NCBI GenBank assembly: GCA_019637685.1
Contig: JAHBVF010000005.1
Span: 62,001 to 126,000, forward strand
Source: Caldilineaceae bacterium
GTDB lineage: Bacteria; Chloroflexota; Anaerolineae; Caldilineales; Caldilineaceae
DNA length: 64,000 bases
Direction of reading: 5' to 3'
Each line of letters begins with the position of its first letter. Position 1 is the stretch's first letter. Positions 40,146 to 48,221 of the stretch are shown here, piece after piece. A program made the position numbers and the translations under genes. The notes beneath the pieces are model-generated. The model ran no database searches, had not been told where the DNA came from, and saw only the letters and a list, made by a program, of their open reading frames with translations.

Positions 40146-42787
40146 TATCGCTGTCTCCGCTGGATCGTCTGCGCCACCCGGTAGGCCAATTCTTCCATAT
40201 CCATTTGATTGCTCACCGTAGCGTACACATTGACAGTCACCCCGCCGCCGCCTAAGACCTGGCTGGTACGCTCACTACTCTCAATTCGTGTACCCCGCGG
40301 CAGGTAGGCCAGTTCCGGCCCTCGTTCGCCCACCAGCGCCATCCCGCCCGGTGCAAAAGCCGTGCCCGTGGCAAAGCCGGGGATGGACGGCAAATTAATC
40401 GTAGGCCACTTGAATTCAGGAATCGAAGGCCACTGCAATGTAGGAATGAAGCTCGACCAACTAAAGGAAGGCAACGACGGCCAGGAGAAGCCGCTGATCC
40501 AACTCGACCAACTGAAGGATGGCAACGACGGCCAATTGAAGGATGAAATCCAGCTTGACCAACTAAACGAAGGTAACCGCGGCCAGTTGAAAGAGTCAAT
40601 CCAACTGCCCCAATCAAACTCAGCAATCAGCGGCCAATCCAACTTAGAGACAAACGAATCCCAGGCAAATTCAGCAATCTTGCCCACCCAGTCCAGCACC
40701 GCTACAAAGTCAGACCATTTCAGACTACTCACCTTGTCGCTGCCCCAGCTCAGTGCCGAAACAAAATCAGCCCACGTCAACTTGGAAAGCCACTCCGTCC
40801 ACGCAAGGGCCACCACAATCGTCGCCCAATCCAGCATCGCCACGAACGAATTCCACGTCAACGCGGGTATCCACGTGGCCCAATCGATAACTGTGGTGAT
40901 AATCTTCGTCCAATCGAGTGAAGAAATCCACGTGCCCCAATCACTCAGCGTCGCCACGAATGCGCCCCAATCCAGCGACGTAACCCACCCCGCCGCCCAA
41001 TCCAGCGCACTCACAAACGCCGACCATTCCAACTTCCAGACATACACCTGCCAATCCAACAGCGTCAGAAAACCATCCCACGCCAACTGCCCGATATAGG
41101 CCGCCCAATCCAGCGCCCCATCAATCCAGTCCGCCCAATCAAAAGCCGCAATGGTGGCGCTGGCACTGGACAGCATCGCCCCCACATCCGCAAAGACAGC
41201 GTTGACCAGCCCAGACCAGTCCCCGCCTTTGATCATGTCAAGGTAGCTTTTCAGCCGGTCAAGCGCTGGTTGCAGGTAATCGATGACCGCCTGTGTCTTC
41301 TCGCGTATCCCGCCCCAATCTTTTTCCCAAGCGTTGCGAATCAGCGCCACAGCCCCCACCAGCGCCCCAAAAACAGCAATCACCGGCGTGGCTGCTGTCA
41401 CAATGCCCCATAGAAAGGGCAGCACAATTGACGCCACCACAATGCCCAGCGCAATCAGCACATCCTTCCAGGAAACAAACTGTCCAATGGCTTCTGCAAT
41501 CGGCCCAATCACCGCCTGAATGCCCGACAGTAGCGCCTTGCCCCGTTCTACCAGCTTGTCATACGCTGCCCGCACCTGCTCCACACTGGGGACCATCGTC
41601 GTCAGTTGGCTAATCACATCGCCCATCTTTTGTATGGCCGGTGTCAGGAATTCCTGAATCAGCGGAGTGCCCACGGTGATCATAAAACTCTCCAGCGCAC
41701 CCTGCATCTGTTCCATCGCCGCATTGAAACCCTTCGTCCGCGCCGCCGCAACCTCCTGCGCCGTCGCCGCCGTTGCAATCGACCCCGCCATCTCGTTCCA
41801 GCCCGCTGTGCCCTCTCCCACCAGCACATTGAAGGCATTCAGCCCATAGCTGCCCGCCAGCGTGACCGCATACTGATTGCGCTGCTCCTCAGTCAACCCC
41901 GAGAGCGCCCCCTCCAACTGGCCGATCACATCCGGCAAGGCTTTCATCGTGCCGTCTGTGTTGTAGAGGCTGACGCCCAATTCATCCAGCGCCGTCCGCA
42001 CATCTTTCGTTGGCCGCCGCAAATTCAACATCATAGATTTGAGCGCCGTGCCCGCCTCTGCCCCTTGAATCCCCCGTGTGGAGAGGATAGCCAAAGCCGT
42101 CGCCGTGTCATCCAAATCACCGGCAATCGCGCCGACGTTCTTCATACCTTCGGCCAGCCCGCTCACACTGGCAAGCGAAGCATCCGCCGCCCCCACCAGC
42201 GTGTCTGCAATGCGCGCAGCGTCAGCGGCTTCCAATCCGAAAGTCGCCATCGCCACCGCCACCACATCAGACGCCGCCGCCAAATTCAGTTCAGACGCCG
42301 CCGCCAAATCAATCGCCGCCCGCAACGCCCCCGTCAACGGCACAGTCCCCGCCAAATAGCCCTGCATATCAGCAAAGATTTCATTAGTGGAAAGACCAGC
42401 CTTATAGAAGTTGGTCATGGCGTCGGCGGCTTCGCTGGCACTGATGCCCACCAGGTCACTGTCAGCGCCCACCTTTAGCGCCGCCGCGCTCAAATCGGCC
42501 ATTGTCGTGCCGCTACTCGCCGCTGCCACCGTCAACACATTGATCTGGCTCTCGAAATCAGCCGCTGCCGTCACACTCTTGGCAAGCCCCACCGCCAGCG
42601 CACCCACACCGGCCACCGCCGCACCAGCCGCTGCCACCATGCCCGTGCCCACGGCGCGCTGCAACCCACCAAAGCCCCGCTCGGCAAAGGTGGATTGACG
42701 CTGAATGCCCTGCAACTGGCTTTCCACCTGTCGCAAAGCACCGCTGGCTAAGTTTTGTGCGCGGATGATAATGTCAAGATTTGCCAT
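40145..42787 (-). CDS. Tail tape measure protein with Trp-rich repeats
   Basis: An 880-residue protein that sets tail length. The N-terminal part has the TP901-type core (A-D-F-E-S-Q-I-N, S-A-L-K-V-G-A, D-D-T-A-T-A-L-A-I-L near 245). There are central membrane segments near 440-485. From about residue 545 to 800 the protein is a chain of roughly 11-residue repeats with Trp at fixed spacing. The C-terminal A-L-V-G-E-R-G-P-E is typical of tape measures. Start ATG 42787 overlaps the end of the frameshifted chaperone. Confidence 0.9.
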   Translation of the reverse strand: MANLDIIIRAQNLASGALRQVESQLQGIQRQSTFAERGFGGLQRAVGTGMVAAAGAAVAGVGALAVGLAKSVTAAADFESQINVLTVAAASSGTTMADLSAAALKVGADSDLVGISASEAADAMTNFYKAGLSTNEIFADMQGYLAGTVPLTGALRAAIDLAAASELNLAAASDVVAVAMATFGLEAADAARIADTLVGAADASLASVSGLAEGMKNVGAIAGDLDDTATALAILSTRGIQGAEAGTALKSMMLNLRRPTKDVRTALDELGVSLYNTDGTMKALPDVIGQLEGALSGLTEEQRNQYAVTLAGSYGLNAFNVLVGEGTAGWNEMAGSIATAATAQEVAAARTKGFNAAMEQMQGALESFMITVGTPLIQEFLTPAIQKMGDVISQLTTMVPSVEQVRAAYDKLVERGKALLSGIQAVIGPIAEAIGQFVSWKDVLIALGIVVASIVLPFLWGIVTAATPVIAVFGALVGAVALIRNAWEKDWGGIREKTQAVIDYLQPALDRLKSYLDMIKGGDWSGLVNAVFADVGAMLSSASATIAAFDWADWIDGALDWAAYIGQLAWDGFLTLLDWQVYVWKLEWSAFVSALDWAAGWVTSLDWGAFVATLSDWGTWISSLDWTKIITTVIDWATWIPALTWNSFVAMLDWATIVVALAWTEWLSKLTWADFVSALSWGSDKVSSLKWSDFVAVLDWVGKIAEFAWDSFVSKLDWPLIAEFDWGSWIDSFNWPRLPSFSWSSWISSFNWPSLPSFSWSSWISGFSWPSLPSFSWSSFIPTLQWPSIPEFKWPTINLPSIPGFATGTAFAPGGMALVGERGPELAYLPRGTRIESSERTSQVLGGGGVTVNVYATVSNQMDMEELAYRVAQTIQRRQR
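40375..41150 (-). repeat. DNA region coding Trp-rich 11-residue repeats
   Basis: About 20 tandem units of the form W-x-x-[FW]-[IV]-x-x-[LF]-x-W, degenerate at the start and nearly identical at the end (S-W-S-S-W-I-S-S-F-N-W-P-S-L-P-S-F). At the DNA level the last three units are close direct repeats. They fall in the C-terminal third of the tape measure. Confidence 0.85.
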
Positions 42788-43369
42788 GTTTGTCCCGGTT
42801 CTTGGCTTCGTCCAGCTTGCGCCGCTGCTCTTGCCATTTGGCCCGATACCCCATACGCTCGCCAATTTCCTCTACAAAATCAGCCGGGGCACTCTGCAAA
42901 TCAGCCCAGGACCAACCCATTTCCTGACAAATGGCATAGGCTATCCCGTAGCGGCTGGGGTCGGGCTGGGGATTCTCCAGGACTATGGCATATTCGTAAT
43001 AGCGGCTGAGGCTTTTTTTTCGTCGTCATCCAAACCGCCGTTCAGATCATCGACACCGCTCTGAATGGCGTCGATGATTTCCGGGGGCAACGCTTCGATG
43101 TTCTCCTTTGTCACAGGCCGCCCGTCAAAGCCCGGCCCGCTCCACGAAACCACCGCTGCGTACAGCTCCTCCCGCTTCATGCGGAGAGGGTCCAACTTGC
43201 CCTTGGCGCTTCTCTGCTGCTCCTCTCCTTTGCCGGTTGCCAATGTCATCTCGAAAGACATAGCCGCACTCATGGCCGCCTGCTGCTCGCCATAGGTCAG
43301 CTTACGCACGGTCACATTGTTTTCGTCGTCCAGAACGACTGTTCGGGTCTGCTTATCGTAAAAACTCAT
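42774..43369 (-). CDS. Tail assembly chaperone GT, made by -1 frameshift
   Basis: The 0-frame chaperone reads G-A-A A-A-A A-A-A G-C-C at 43021-43010. An eight-A run (43020-43013) forms the slippery A-AAA-AAA. Shifting -1 opens a frame of 79 more residues (R-Y-Y-E-Y-A-I-V, Q-E-M-G-W-S-W, ending K-H-G-K-S) to TGA at 42774, which overlaps the tape measure ATG. The product would be 198 residues. This matches the G/GT arrangement of lambda-like phages, where the ratio of the two controls tail assembly. Confidence 0.88.
42983..43369 (-). CDS. Tail assembly chaperone G
   Basis: The unshifted product, 128 residues, helical with an acidic C-terminal part (D-D-L-N-G-G-L-D-D-D-E-K-K). Position between tail tube and tape measure, and the slippery run near its 3' end, identify it. 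ATG 43369 lies 9 bases after the tail tube stop, with GGAGGC upstream. Confidence 0.85.
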   Translation of the reverse strand: MSFYDKQTRTVVLDDENNVTVRKLTYGEQQAAMSAAMSFEMTLATGKGEEQQRSAKGKLDPLRMKREELYAAVVSWSGPGFDGRPVTKENIEALPPEIIDAIQSGVDDLNGGLDDDEKKASAAITNMP

Positions 43370-43377
43370 TCGGCCTC

Positions 43378-44361
43378 CTATGGCAGCGTGCTCAGGTTGT
43401 TGTCAATCGAGAAGCTAAAGAACAGGCTATCGGCGCTGCTATAGACCGCCGAACCGGACAGTTGTACCGTCGTATTGCCGTTGCTGTTCTGATAGCCGCC
43501 GACGCTTGTGTACTTGCCCGCCAGGTCAATCGTGAATTCCCGGTCGGATGTGCCCGTGGCGATCAGCCGAATCAGCCGCGCCACCTGCGACCGCAAGAAC
43601 GCCCGTTCTGCGGCAACAATTGTACCGCTTTCCACTTCCATTGTCAGGGTAAAGTCCAGCGATGGCGGGGTGAATTTGTGGGTGACGAAGTAGAGCGAGC
43701 CATCAGCGGCAAAGACCGCCTGAATACCGGTGTTGACCTGTACAGAGGCCTCTAGCAATACGCCGCTCTTTTGCGTGCTGCCAATCGTGCCGCCAGTAGC
43801 ATCGATGTAGAGCTTGGTGTTGCCAAAGAGAATTTCTTCCAGTGTCGTCAGTGACAACGCACCGGTCATCGCCGCTGCTGTCTTTTGCCGCCCGCGCCAG
43901 TTGCTGGAAACCTTCCACGCCTCGCCCACCTTGCCCGACAGCGTGAAGCTCTCGACAAAGCCATACTCCATTTCGTTGCCGTCTCCGGCGATGGCGTTGC
44001 CGGTTTCCAGCGTGTACGTTTTGATCGTGTTGGCAGACGATACACCCGGCGCATACGGGCCATAGGTATACGGTCCACCTCCCGACGGTGTGACCGTTTT
44101 GATACCCGCCGTGAAAATGTGTGGCAGATGCTCAAAGGTCGCTTCTGTCTCCGGGATGGATAGCACCGCCGACAGTAGGGGCACATAGCTGCGCCCAGTC
44201 GGAACGAGCAGCCCCACGCTCTCTTCCACCATCACAATCGGGCTGGTCTCTTCGATGTCAGCCGCAGGGCCGCGCCAAACGATGTCAGCCGCGACGGCTG
44301 TGCCCGCTGTAGTTTCCTGTCCAAGCTGGATTTTGTTGCTACTAAATGGTCCGTATGCCAT
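43378..44361 (-). CDS. Major tail tube protein
   Basis: A 327-residue, mostly beta protein. It sits immediately before the G/GT chaperones and after the tail completion genes, which is the tail-tube slot in siphoviruses. The N-terminal S-S-N-K-I-Q-L-G-Q-E-T-T-A-G-T is typical of tail tube proteins that begin with a short arm, and the length suits a tube protein with one extra Ig-like domain. Confidence 0.75.
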   Translation of the reverse strand: MAYGPFSSNKIQLGQETTAGTAVAADIVWRGPAADIEETSPIVMVEESVGLLVPTGRSYVPLLSAVLSIPETEATFEHLPHIFTAGIKTVTPSGGGPYTYGPYAPGVSSANTIKTYTLETGNAIAGDGNEMEYGFVESFTLSGKVGEAWKVSSNWRGRQKTAAAMTGALSLTTLEEILFGNTKLYIDATGGTIGSTQKSGVLLEASVQVNTGIQAVFAADGSLYFVTHKFTPPSLDFTLTMEVESGTIVAAERAFLRSQVARLIRLIATGTSDREFTIDLAGKYTSVGGYQNSNGNTTVQLSGSAVYSSADSLFFSFSIDNNLSTLP

Positions 44362-44558
44362 CAGTCGTCACTCGCTTTCTTCGTCGCCTTTTTGACAGGC
44401 GGGTCGTGGGTCACGGGCACATAGAGCCGATGGCCCGCCGCTTCCGTCGCTTTGATGGCATCAGCGTGGGTCTTGGCTTCTTCTTCATTCAAATCACGGG
44501 CAGGCACGCCAGGAATCCACGCGCCCTCCCCCATGTACAGCAGAGCAATGTCCGTCAT
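44361..44558 (-). CDS. Small hypothetical protein next to the tail tube gene (65 aa)
   Basis: A 65-residue protein with a Lys-rich C-terminus (V-K-K-A-T-K-K-A-S-D-D). It overlaps the genes on both sides by ATG/TGA sharing, so it is clearly translated with the late cassette. Function unknown; small proteins in this slot may aid head-tail joining. Confidence 0.65.
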   Translation of the reverse strand: MTDIALLYMGEGAWIPGVPARDLNEEEAKTHADAIKATEAAGHRLYVPVTHDPPVKKATKKASDD

Positions 44559-44998
44559 GTCAAAATCACTTTCTCCGCAACCTCTACGCGGAACTCAAAA
44601 CCGTGATACTCAGTACCGGCATAGATCAGAATCGAAGCGCCGCTGTCGCTGATATTCTCGCCAATATGGGCCACAGAACCGGACAAATTGACGTTGCCCA
44701 TATAGGCTTCTCCGAAGCGATGCAACAACGGCACAACCTCCTGATAGCCATCGTCAACGCCCGTGTTCTTCTGCGAGACCAGCGCCACATAGCAGCGCAC
44801 CACATACAACCGCCGATGGATGTACCAGCCGGTAGCTGGTTTCCAGCCTTCCCCCTGCACAGTCGGACCAGGCCACGTAAACACCAGCGGCAATCTGTTT
44901 TTGTCCAGTGTAGCGGGCAGCTTCTCCGGCGCGCTGGTCACGCCTGAAATGGATGCGTGTAAGCTCTGAAAAGCCGTGATCGTGGTGGCTATGCTCAT
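44555..44998 (-). CDS. Tail completion/terminator-like protein
   Basis: A 147-residue protein. Length, beta-alpha character and the place between the HK97 gp10-like gene and the tail tube gene fit tail terminator proteins that cap the tail. The assignment is positional. The start at ATG 44998 overlaps the end of the preceding gene. Confidence 0.6.
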   Translation of the reverse strand: MSIATTITAFQSLHASISGVTSAPEKLPATLDKNRLPLVFTWPGPTVQGEGWKPATGWYIHRRLYVVRCYVALVSQKNTGVDDGYQEVVPLLHRFGEAYMGNVNLSGSVAHIGENISDSGASILIYAGTEYHGFEFRVEVAEKVILT

Positions 44999-45414
44999 CG
45001 TTCCCACTCGCTGACAATGCCGGTAGATAGCGCCGTGTCCAGCGTGGGCAGTTCGTCTTCCACCTTTTCCCGCGCCACCCACCAACGGCCCCGGTGCATC
45101 CACGCCTGCCCGCCGCCGGTTTCGCCGTTGCCCAGCACGTAGACCGGATACATCCGCCCGCGCTGGCTGGCATCGTTGACAATCGAATACTCGCTATCGT
45201 TGCGCTTGCGGTCGCTCCAACTGTCTCGCAGTGTGCCCGTGCGGACATAGGTCTGGCCCGGTCGCTCGGCTGGATAGGCCCGGCTCGCCAAACGCTGGCG
45301 CATCCCACGTACCCAGCGGGCCGTGATTGGATCAAGAATGCGCAGCATCCGAGACGACAGGCGGCCCGCGTTGCGCTGGATTCTGTCCGCTCCTCGCACT
45401 TCGATACTAGGCAT
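44995..45414 (-). CDS. HK97 gp10-like head-tail joining protein
   Basis: A 139-residue basic protein with the N-terminal helix (I-Q-R-N-A-G-R-L) and the central Y-V-R-T-G-T-L-R-D-S-W, which is the mark of the gp10-like family. Then comes Y-V-L-G-N-G-E-T near the end. It follows the stopper-like gene by a short overlap, as expected. Confidence 0.8.
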   Translation of the reverse strand: MPSIEVRGADRIQRNAGRLSSRMLRILDPITARWVRGMRQRLASRAYPAERPGQTYVRTGTLRDSWSDRKRNDSEYSIVNDASQRGRMYPVYVLGNGETGGGQAWMHRGRWWVAREKVEDELPTLDTALSTGIVSEWER

Positions 45415-45880
45415 AGTCGCTCACCTGTTCCATCAACTCCACTTCAATCAGCACCGGTGTACCTGCCCCCACCGGCAGGTATTTGCGCTTCGTGCGGTCG
45501 GTCAGCCGGTAGAGCGTGCCACCCACACCAATCGCCCAATTGCTGTCCAGCGCCGTGTCAATCGCCGCCGTATACTCCACACGCAGACGTAAGCCCGGCT
45601 GCTCGAATGCGCTGCCGTCGCCCATCTGGACTGCTTGCCGTTCCTCTTTCGTCACCGGCACATAGCGGGCCAGGGTCACATCGGCAATGTCAGCGTCGGT
45701 ATAGTCCACCGCCACTTCGTCGCCGTCTCCATCCTCAAAGCGATCCTGGGTACTGTCGTAGGTCACACCCGCGGGCAGCGTCCACCCGCTGATCGGTTCA
45801 TAGATAGAGAGCCGTGGCCGCCCGTAGGTGTGCCACATGGCCCGAAAAGCCGCCTTCAGCCCTGCGCCGGATTCGCTCAT
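45407..45880 (-). CDS. Head-tail stopper-like protein
   Basis: A 157-residue beta-rich protein between the gp6-like connector and the gp10-like protein. This is the usual site of the SPP1 gp16/HK97 gp7-like stopper. No single motif proves it. It overlaps both neighbours by a few bases. Confidence 0.6.
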   Translation of the reverse strand: MSESGAGLKAAFRAMWHTYGRPRLSIYEPISGWTLPAGVTYDSTQDRFEDGDGDEVAVDYTDADIADVTLARYVPVTKEERQAVQMGDGSAFEQPGLRLRVEYTAAIDTALDSNWAIGVGGTLYRLTDRTKRKYLPVGAGTPVLIEVELMEQVSDYA

Positions 45881-46242
45881 AACACCTCGAAGACAACCGC
45901 TGTGCGGGTCGGCTTGTTCAGCGTGGATAGTCTGCCGGTTGTGTCCAGAACCATTGCCGTCTGTCCGTAGAAGGTAGAGTCAAGGCGCATCCCGGTTTGT
46001 CCTTCAAATTTGACGCCACCCTCCCCGCTGGTCTGGGCCGCTTTGCGCTCGCGGGTACTGGTGATGAGATGCGCCGCCAGATATGCTTCAATCTGCGTCA
46101 GCAACGCCGCCGCCAGACCAGACGAACCCAACCGGTCAGTCACCAGCAGGTTAGCCGTGGTGATGTACGCGGTGATTTCGTCGTCTGTCAGTTCGGTGTC
46201 CAGAATCGCTTCCACATCACCGAACACGGCCCGGTTTGCCAT
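45877..46242 (-). CDS. gp6-like head-tail connector
   Basis: A 121-residue protein with the helical N-terminal half (I-T-A-Y-I-T-T-A-N, L-T-Q-I-E-A-Y-L-A-A-H-L) that is typical of HK97 gp6/SPP1 gp15 connector rings. The later E-G-G-V-K-F-E-G and F-Y-G-Q-T-A region is the loop and beta part. Position supports it. Confidence 0.72.
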   Translation of the reverse strand: MANRAVFGDVEAILDTELTDDEITAYITTANLLVTDRLGSSGLAAALLTQIEAYLAAHLITSTRERKAAQTSGEGGVKFEGQTGMRLDSTFYGQTAMVLDTTGRLSTLNKPTRTAVVFEVL

Positions 46243-46245
46243 CGG

Positions 46246-46656
46246 TTAGCCCTTCTCTGCCCAGGCGATAATATCCCGTGCCCGCTTCATGCCTACGCCC
46301 GGAATATCGGTCAGCGCCGAAATGCCATTCTCCATAAAGTAGATCAGCAGCGCCTCTTTGCTGTCCAGTCTCATATAATGGAGAGCATTGCTGATTTCTG
46401 TGCTTACGCCCTTTACCTGCGTCCAGTCAACCCGCTCGGCTTGTACTTTGACCTCTGTCGATGTGGCTGGCTCGCTGGCAATTTCTTCACGCTCAACTAC
46501 CGGGTCAAAGGCTGGAACGGGCAAAGCCCCCTCTACCCGTTCCAGCTTGTCCAGAAATCCCGATGCTTCGACCTCTGTCAGCGTCACCACATCCCCCGGC
46601 CCGTGCTGGCCGAAAGCGCCGTGCCGCTTGCCCTCTCGCACTCGATACTCTGGCAT
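46246..46656 (-). CDS. Small phage protein with a helix-hairpin-helix end
   Basis: A 136-residue protein. The N-terminus (M-P-E-Y-R-V-R-E-G) and G-D-V-V-T-L-T form a small beta domain. The C-terminal third has S-A-L-T-D-I-P-G-V-G-M-K-R-A-R-D-I, a helix-hairpin-helix motif that binds DNA non-specifically. It is placed just after the capsid gene, so a role at the packaged-DNA end is possible. Confidence 0.65.
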   Translation of the reverse strand: MPEYRVREGKRHGAFGQHGPGDVVTLTEVEASGFLDKLERVEGALPVPAFDPVVEREEIASEPATSTEVKVQAERVDWTQVKGVSTEISNALHYMRLDSKEALLIYFMENGISALTDIPGVGMKRARDIIAWAEKG

Positions 46657-46667
46657 TGTCAATCTCC

Positions 46668-47708
46668 CTAGCAGCCCGTCGCGTGGACAACGCCGCTCTT
46701 GCCGCTGTATTCGCTCTTGACAATCGGAGTCGCCACAGACATGACCTTGTAGCTGGTCATCATGCCGTCGCCGCTGGTCCATTCCATATTGACCACCGGG
46801 AAATAGGCGTCTACATAGGCCAGTTCGATCACGTCCCGGCTCAGATTGACCAGCACCGCCACCCCGTCAGAGAGCCAATGAGCAGGCTCAAAGAGTTGCA
46901 GTTGCGGAATACGCAGCGCCCGGTCCCGCGCCGTTTCGCCGCTGCCGTCGGTGTAAAAATTGCGGCTGGCCTGACCGTACTGGGTTGTGCTGACAAACAG
47001 GCCATAAGGCCCGTAGTAGCTGTCGCCCTCTGCCGCGGCGATCATGCCCGAGATGGTCGAAACCACATTGCCAATCGTGCCCCAGTCACCGCCGCCATAG
47101 TTGGTGGCTGTGTCCGTGTTGCGGTCGCTGTGGCTGGTCAGACCGGCGATAGAATTGCCGTTCAGCGCGATAGTGCTATCACCAGCCAGTACCAGCGATT
47201 CCAGGCTTTCACCCACAACCTTGCCCGCAGCCGCAGCCGCCGTCAGGTCAAGGCCGTCCCCCATCCGGCGGGAAGCCGCCAGGGTCCGCATAGGAATCTC
47301 AAATTCCTTGAAGATGACCGGCACAGGCACGCCCACCAGGTCGTAGTCGGGCAGGTCTTTCGCACCCGACATTGTGCCGGTCAGAGAGCGATTGGCCCCG
47401 GTCACTTCACTGGCCTGGTTGTACTGTGCGGTCAGCGTGCCGATGCTGCCCAGCCGTCGCACCAGCCCCAGCCGTTGCAGAGCCGCAACCACGTTCAGCG
47501 GCTTGGTGGCCGCCTGCACAACAGCGCTGTCCAGTTCCTCCCACTCGTCTTTCTTGAGTGTGGAATTGATGGTCAGGCCATTGCCCAGGCGCAGCATCAC
47601 CTCGCCGGTGCGCTTGTTGACAATGGGACGACTGCCCCCGGCCAAAAGCGCCTGCCCTTCCCGGCTGTTCAGAGTCAAAACTTGTGCTTCGTTTTTCATC
47701 GTTGTCAT
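46668..47708 (-). CDS. Major capsid protein (HK97 fold)
   Basis: A 346-residue protein in the capsid slot after the protease/scaffold and decoration genes. It has an N-terminal arm, a spine-like middle and W-T-S-G-D-G-M-M-T-S-Y-K-V near the end. The pattern D-L-V-G-V-P-V-P-V-I-F-K-E-F-E-I-P near residue 130 resembles the E-loop/P-domain of phage capsids related to encapsulins. GGAGGC precedes ATG 47708. Very long antisense open frames here are only compositional. Confidence 0.85.
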   Translation of the reverse strand: MTTMKNEAQVLTLNSREGQALLAGGSRPIVNKRTGEVMLRLGNGLTINSTLKKDEWEELDSAVVQAATKPLNVVAALQRLGLVRRLGSIGTLTAQYNQASEVTGANRSLTGTMSGAKDLPDYDLVGVPVPVIFKEFEIPMRTLAASRRMGDGLDLTAAAAAGKVVGESLESLVLAGDSTIALNGNSIAGLTSHSDRNTDTATNYGGGDWGTIGNVVSTISGMIAAAEGDSYYGPYGLFVSTTQYGQASRNFYTDGSGETARDRALRIPQLQLFEPAHWLSDGVAVLVNLSRDVIELAYVDAYFPVVNMEWTSGDGMMTSYKVMSVATPIVKSEYSGKSGVVHATGC

Positions 47709-47714
47709 TGCCTC

Positions 47715-48218
47715 CTATGCAATGTCCACGCGGACACGGCCACGAGCGCCAGATGGAGCAGCGATTTCCGCCGCATAGCCCACGATGGCATCCACGTAGT
47801 TCGTGAAAGTGGCAGAGCCGGCTTCGTCAACCGCCTGGGGCGTATGCACTTGCAAAGCGCCAGCGCCGTCGCTCACCAGTGGCGAACCGATAGCCGTGGT
47901 CTGTCCGTCTTTAAGCCACATATACAACTGATCGCCGGGCTGGGCGTGGATGTAGGAAACCGTTTCATTGTCCGCATAGGCATGGTCGATAGCCTTGCCG
48001 CTGGCGTGGTCACTGAACTGATTTTCGATTGCCACTTTCTTTCCCTCGGCATTGCCGCCCGCGGTGGCGTGCTGGTCAAGGTCTGCCCCGCTGTTAACCC
48101 ACGTCAGCAACTCCCCCGGTGTCACAGTGCCGTTGCCCAAGTTCTGCCGAGTGCGCTGGGCCATGTTGTCGGGATTGTTGCTTTTCAGAATGATGGTGCT
48201 GGAAGTTGTCGCTGCCAT
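47715..48218 (-). CDS. Head decoration-like protein
   Basis: A 167-residue, small-residue-rich protein directly upstream of the capsid gene (6 bases between). Lambda gpD-like decoration proteins hold this place. No strong motif was seen; the call is by position and size. Confidence 0.6.
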   Translation of the reverse strand: MAATTSSTIILKSNNPDNMAQRTRQNLGNGTVTPGELLTWVNSGADLDQHATAGGNAEGKKVAIENQFSDHASGKAIDHAYADNETVSYIHAQPGDQLYMWLKDGQTTAIGSPLVSDGAGALQVHTPQAVDEAGSATFTNYVDAIVGYAAEIAAPSGARGRVRVDIA

Positions 48219-48221
48219 CGG

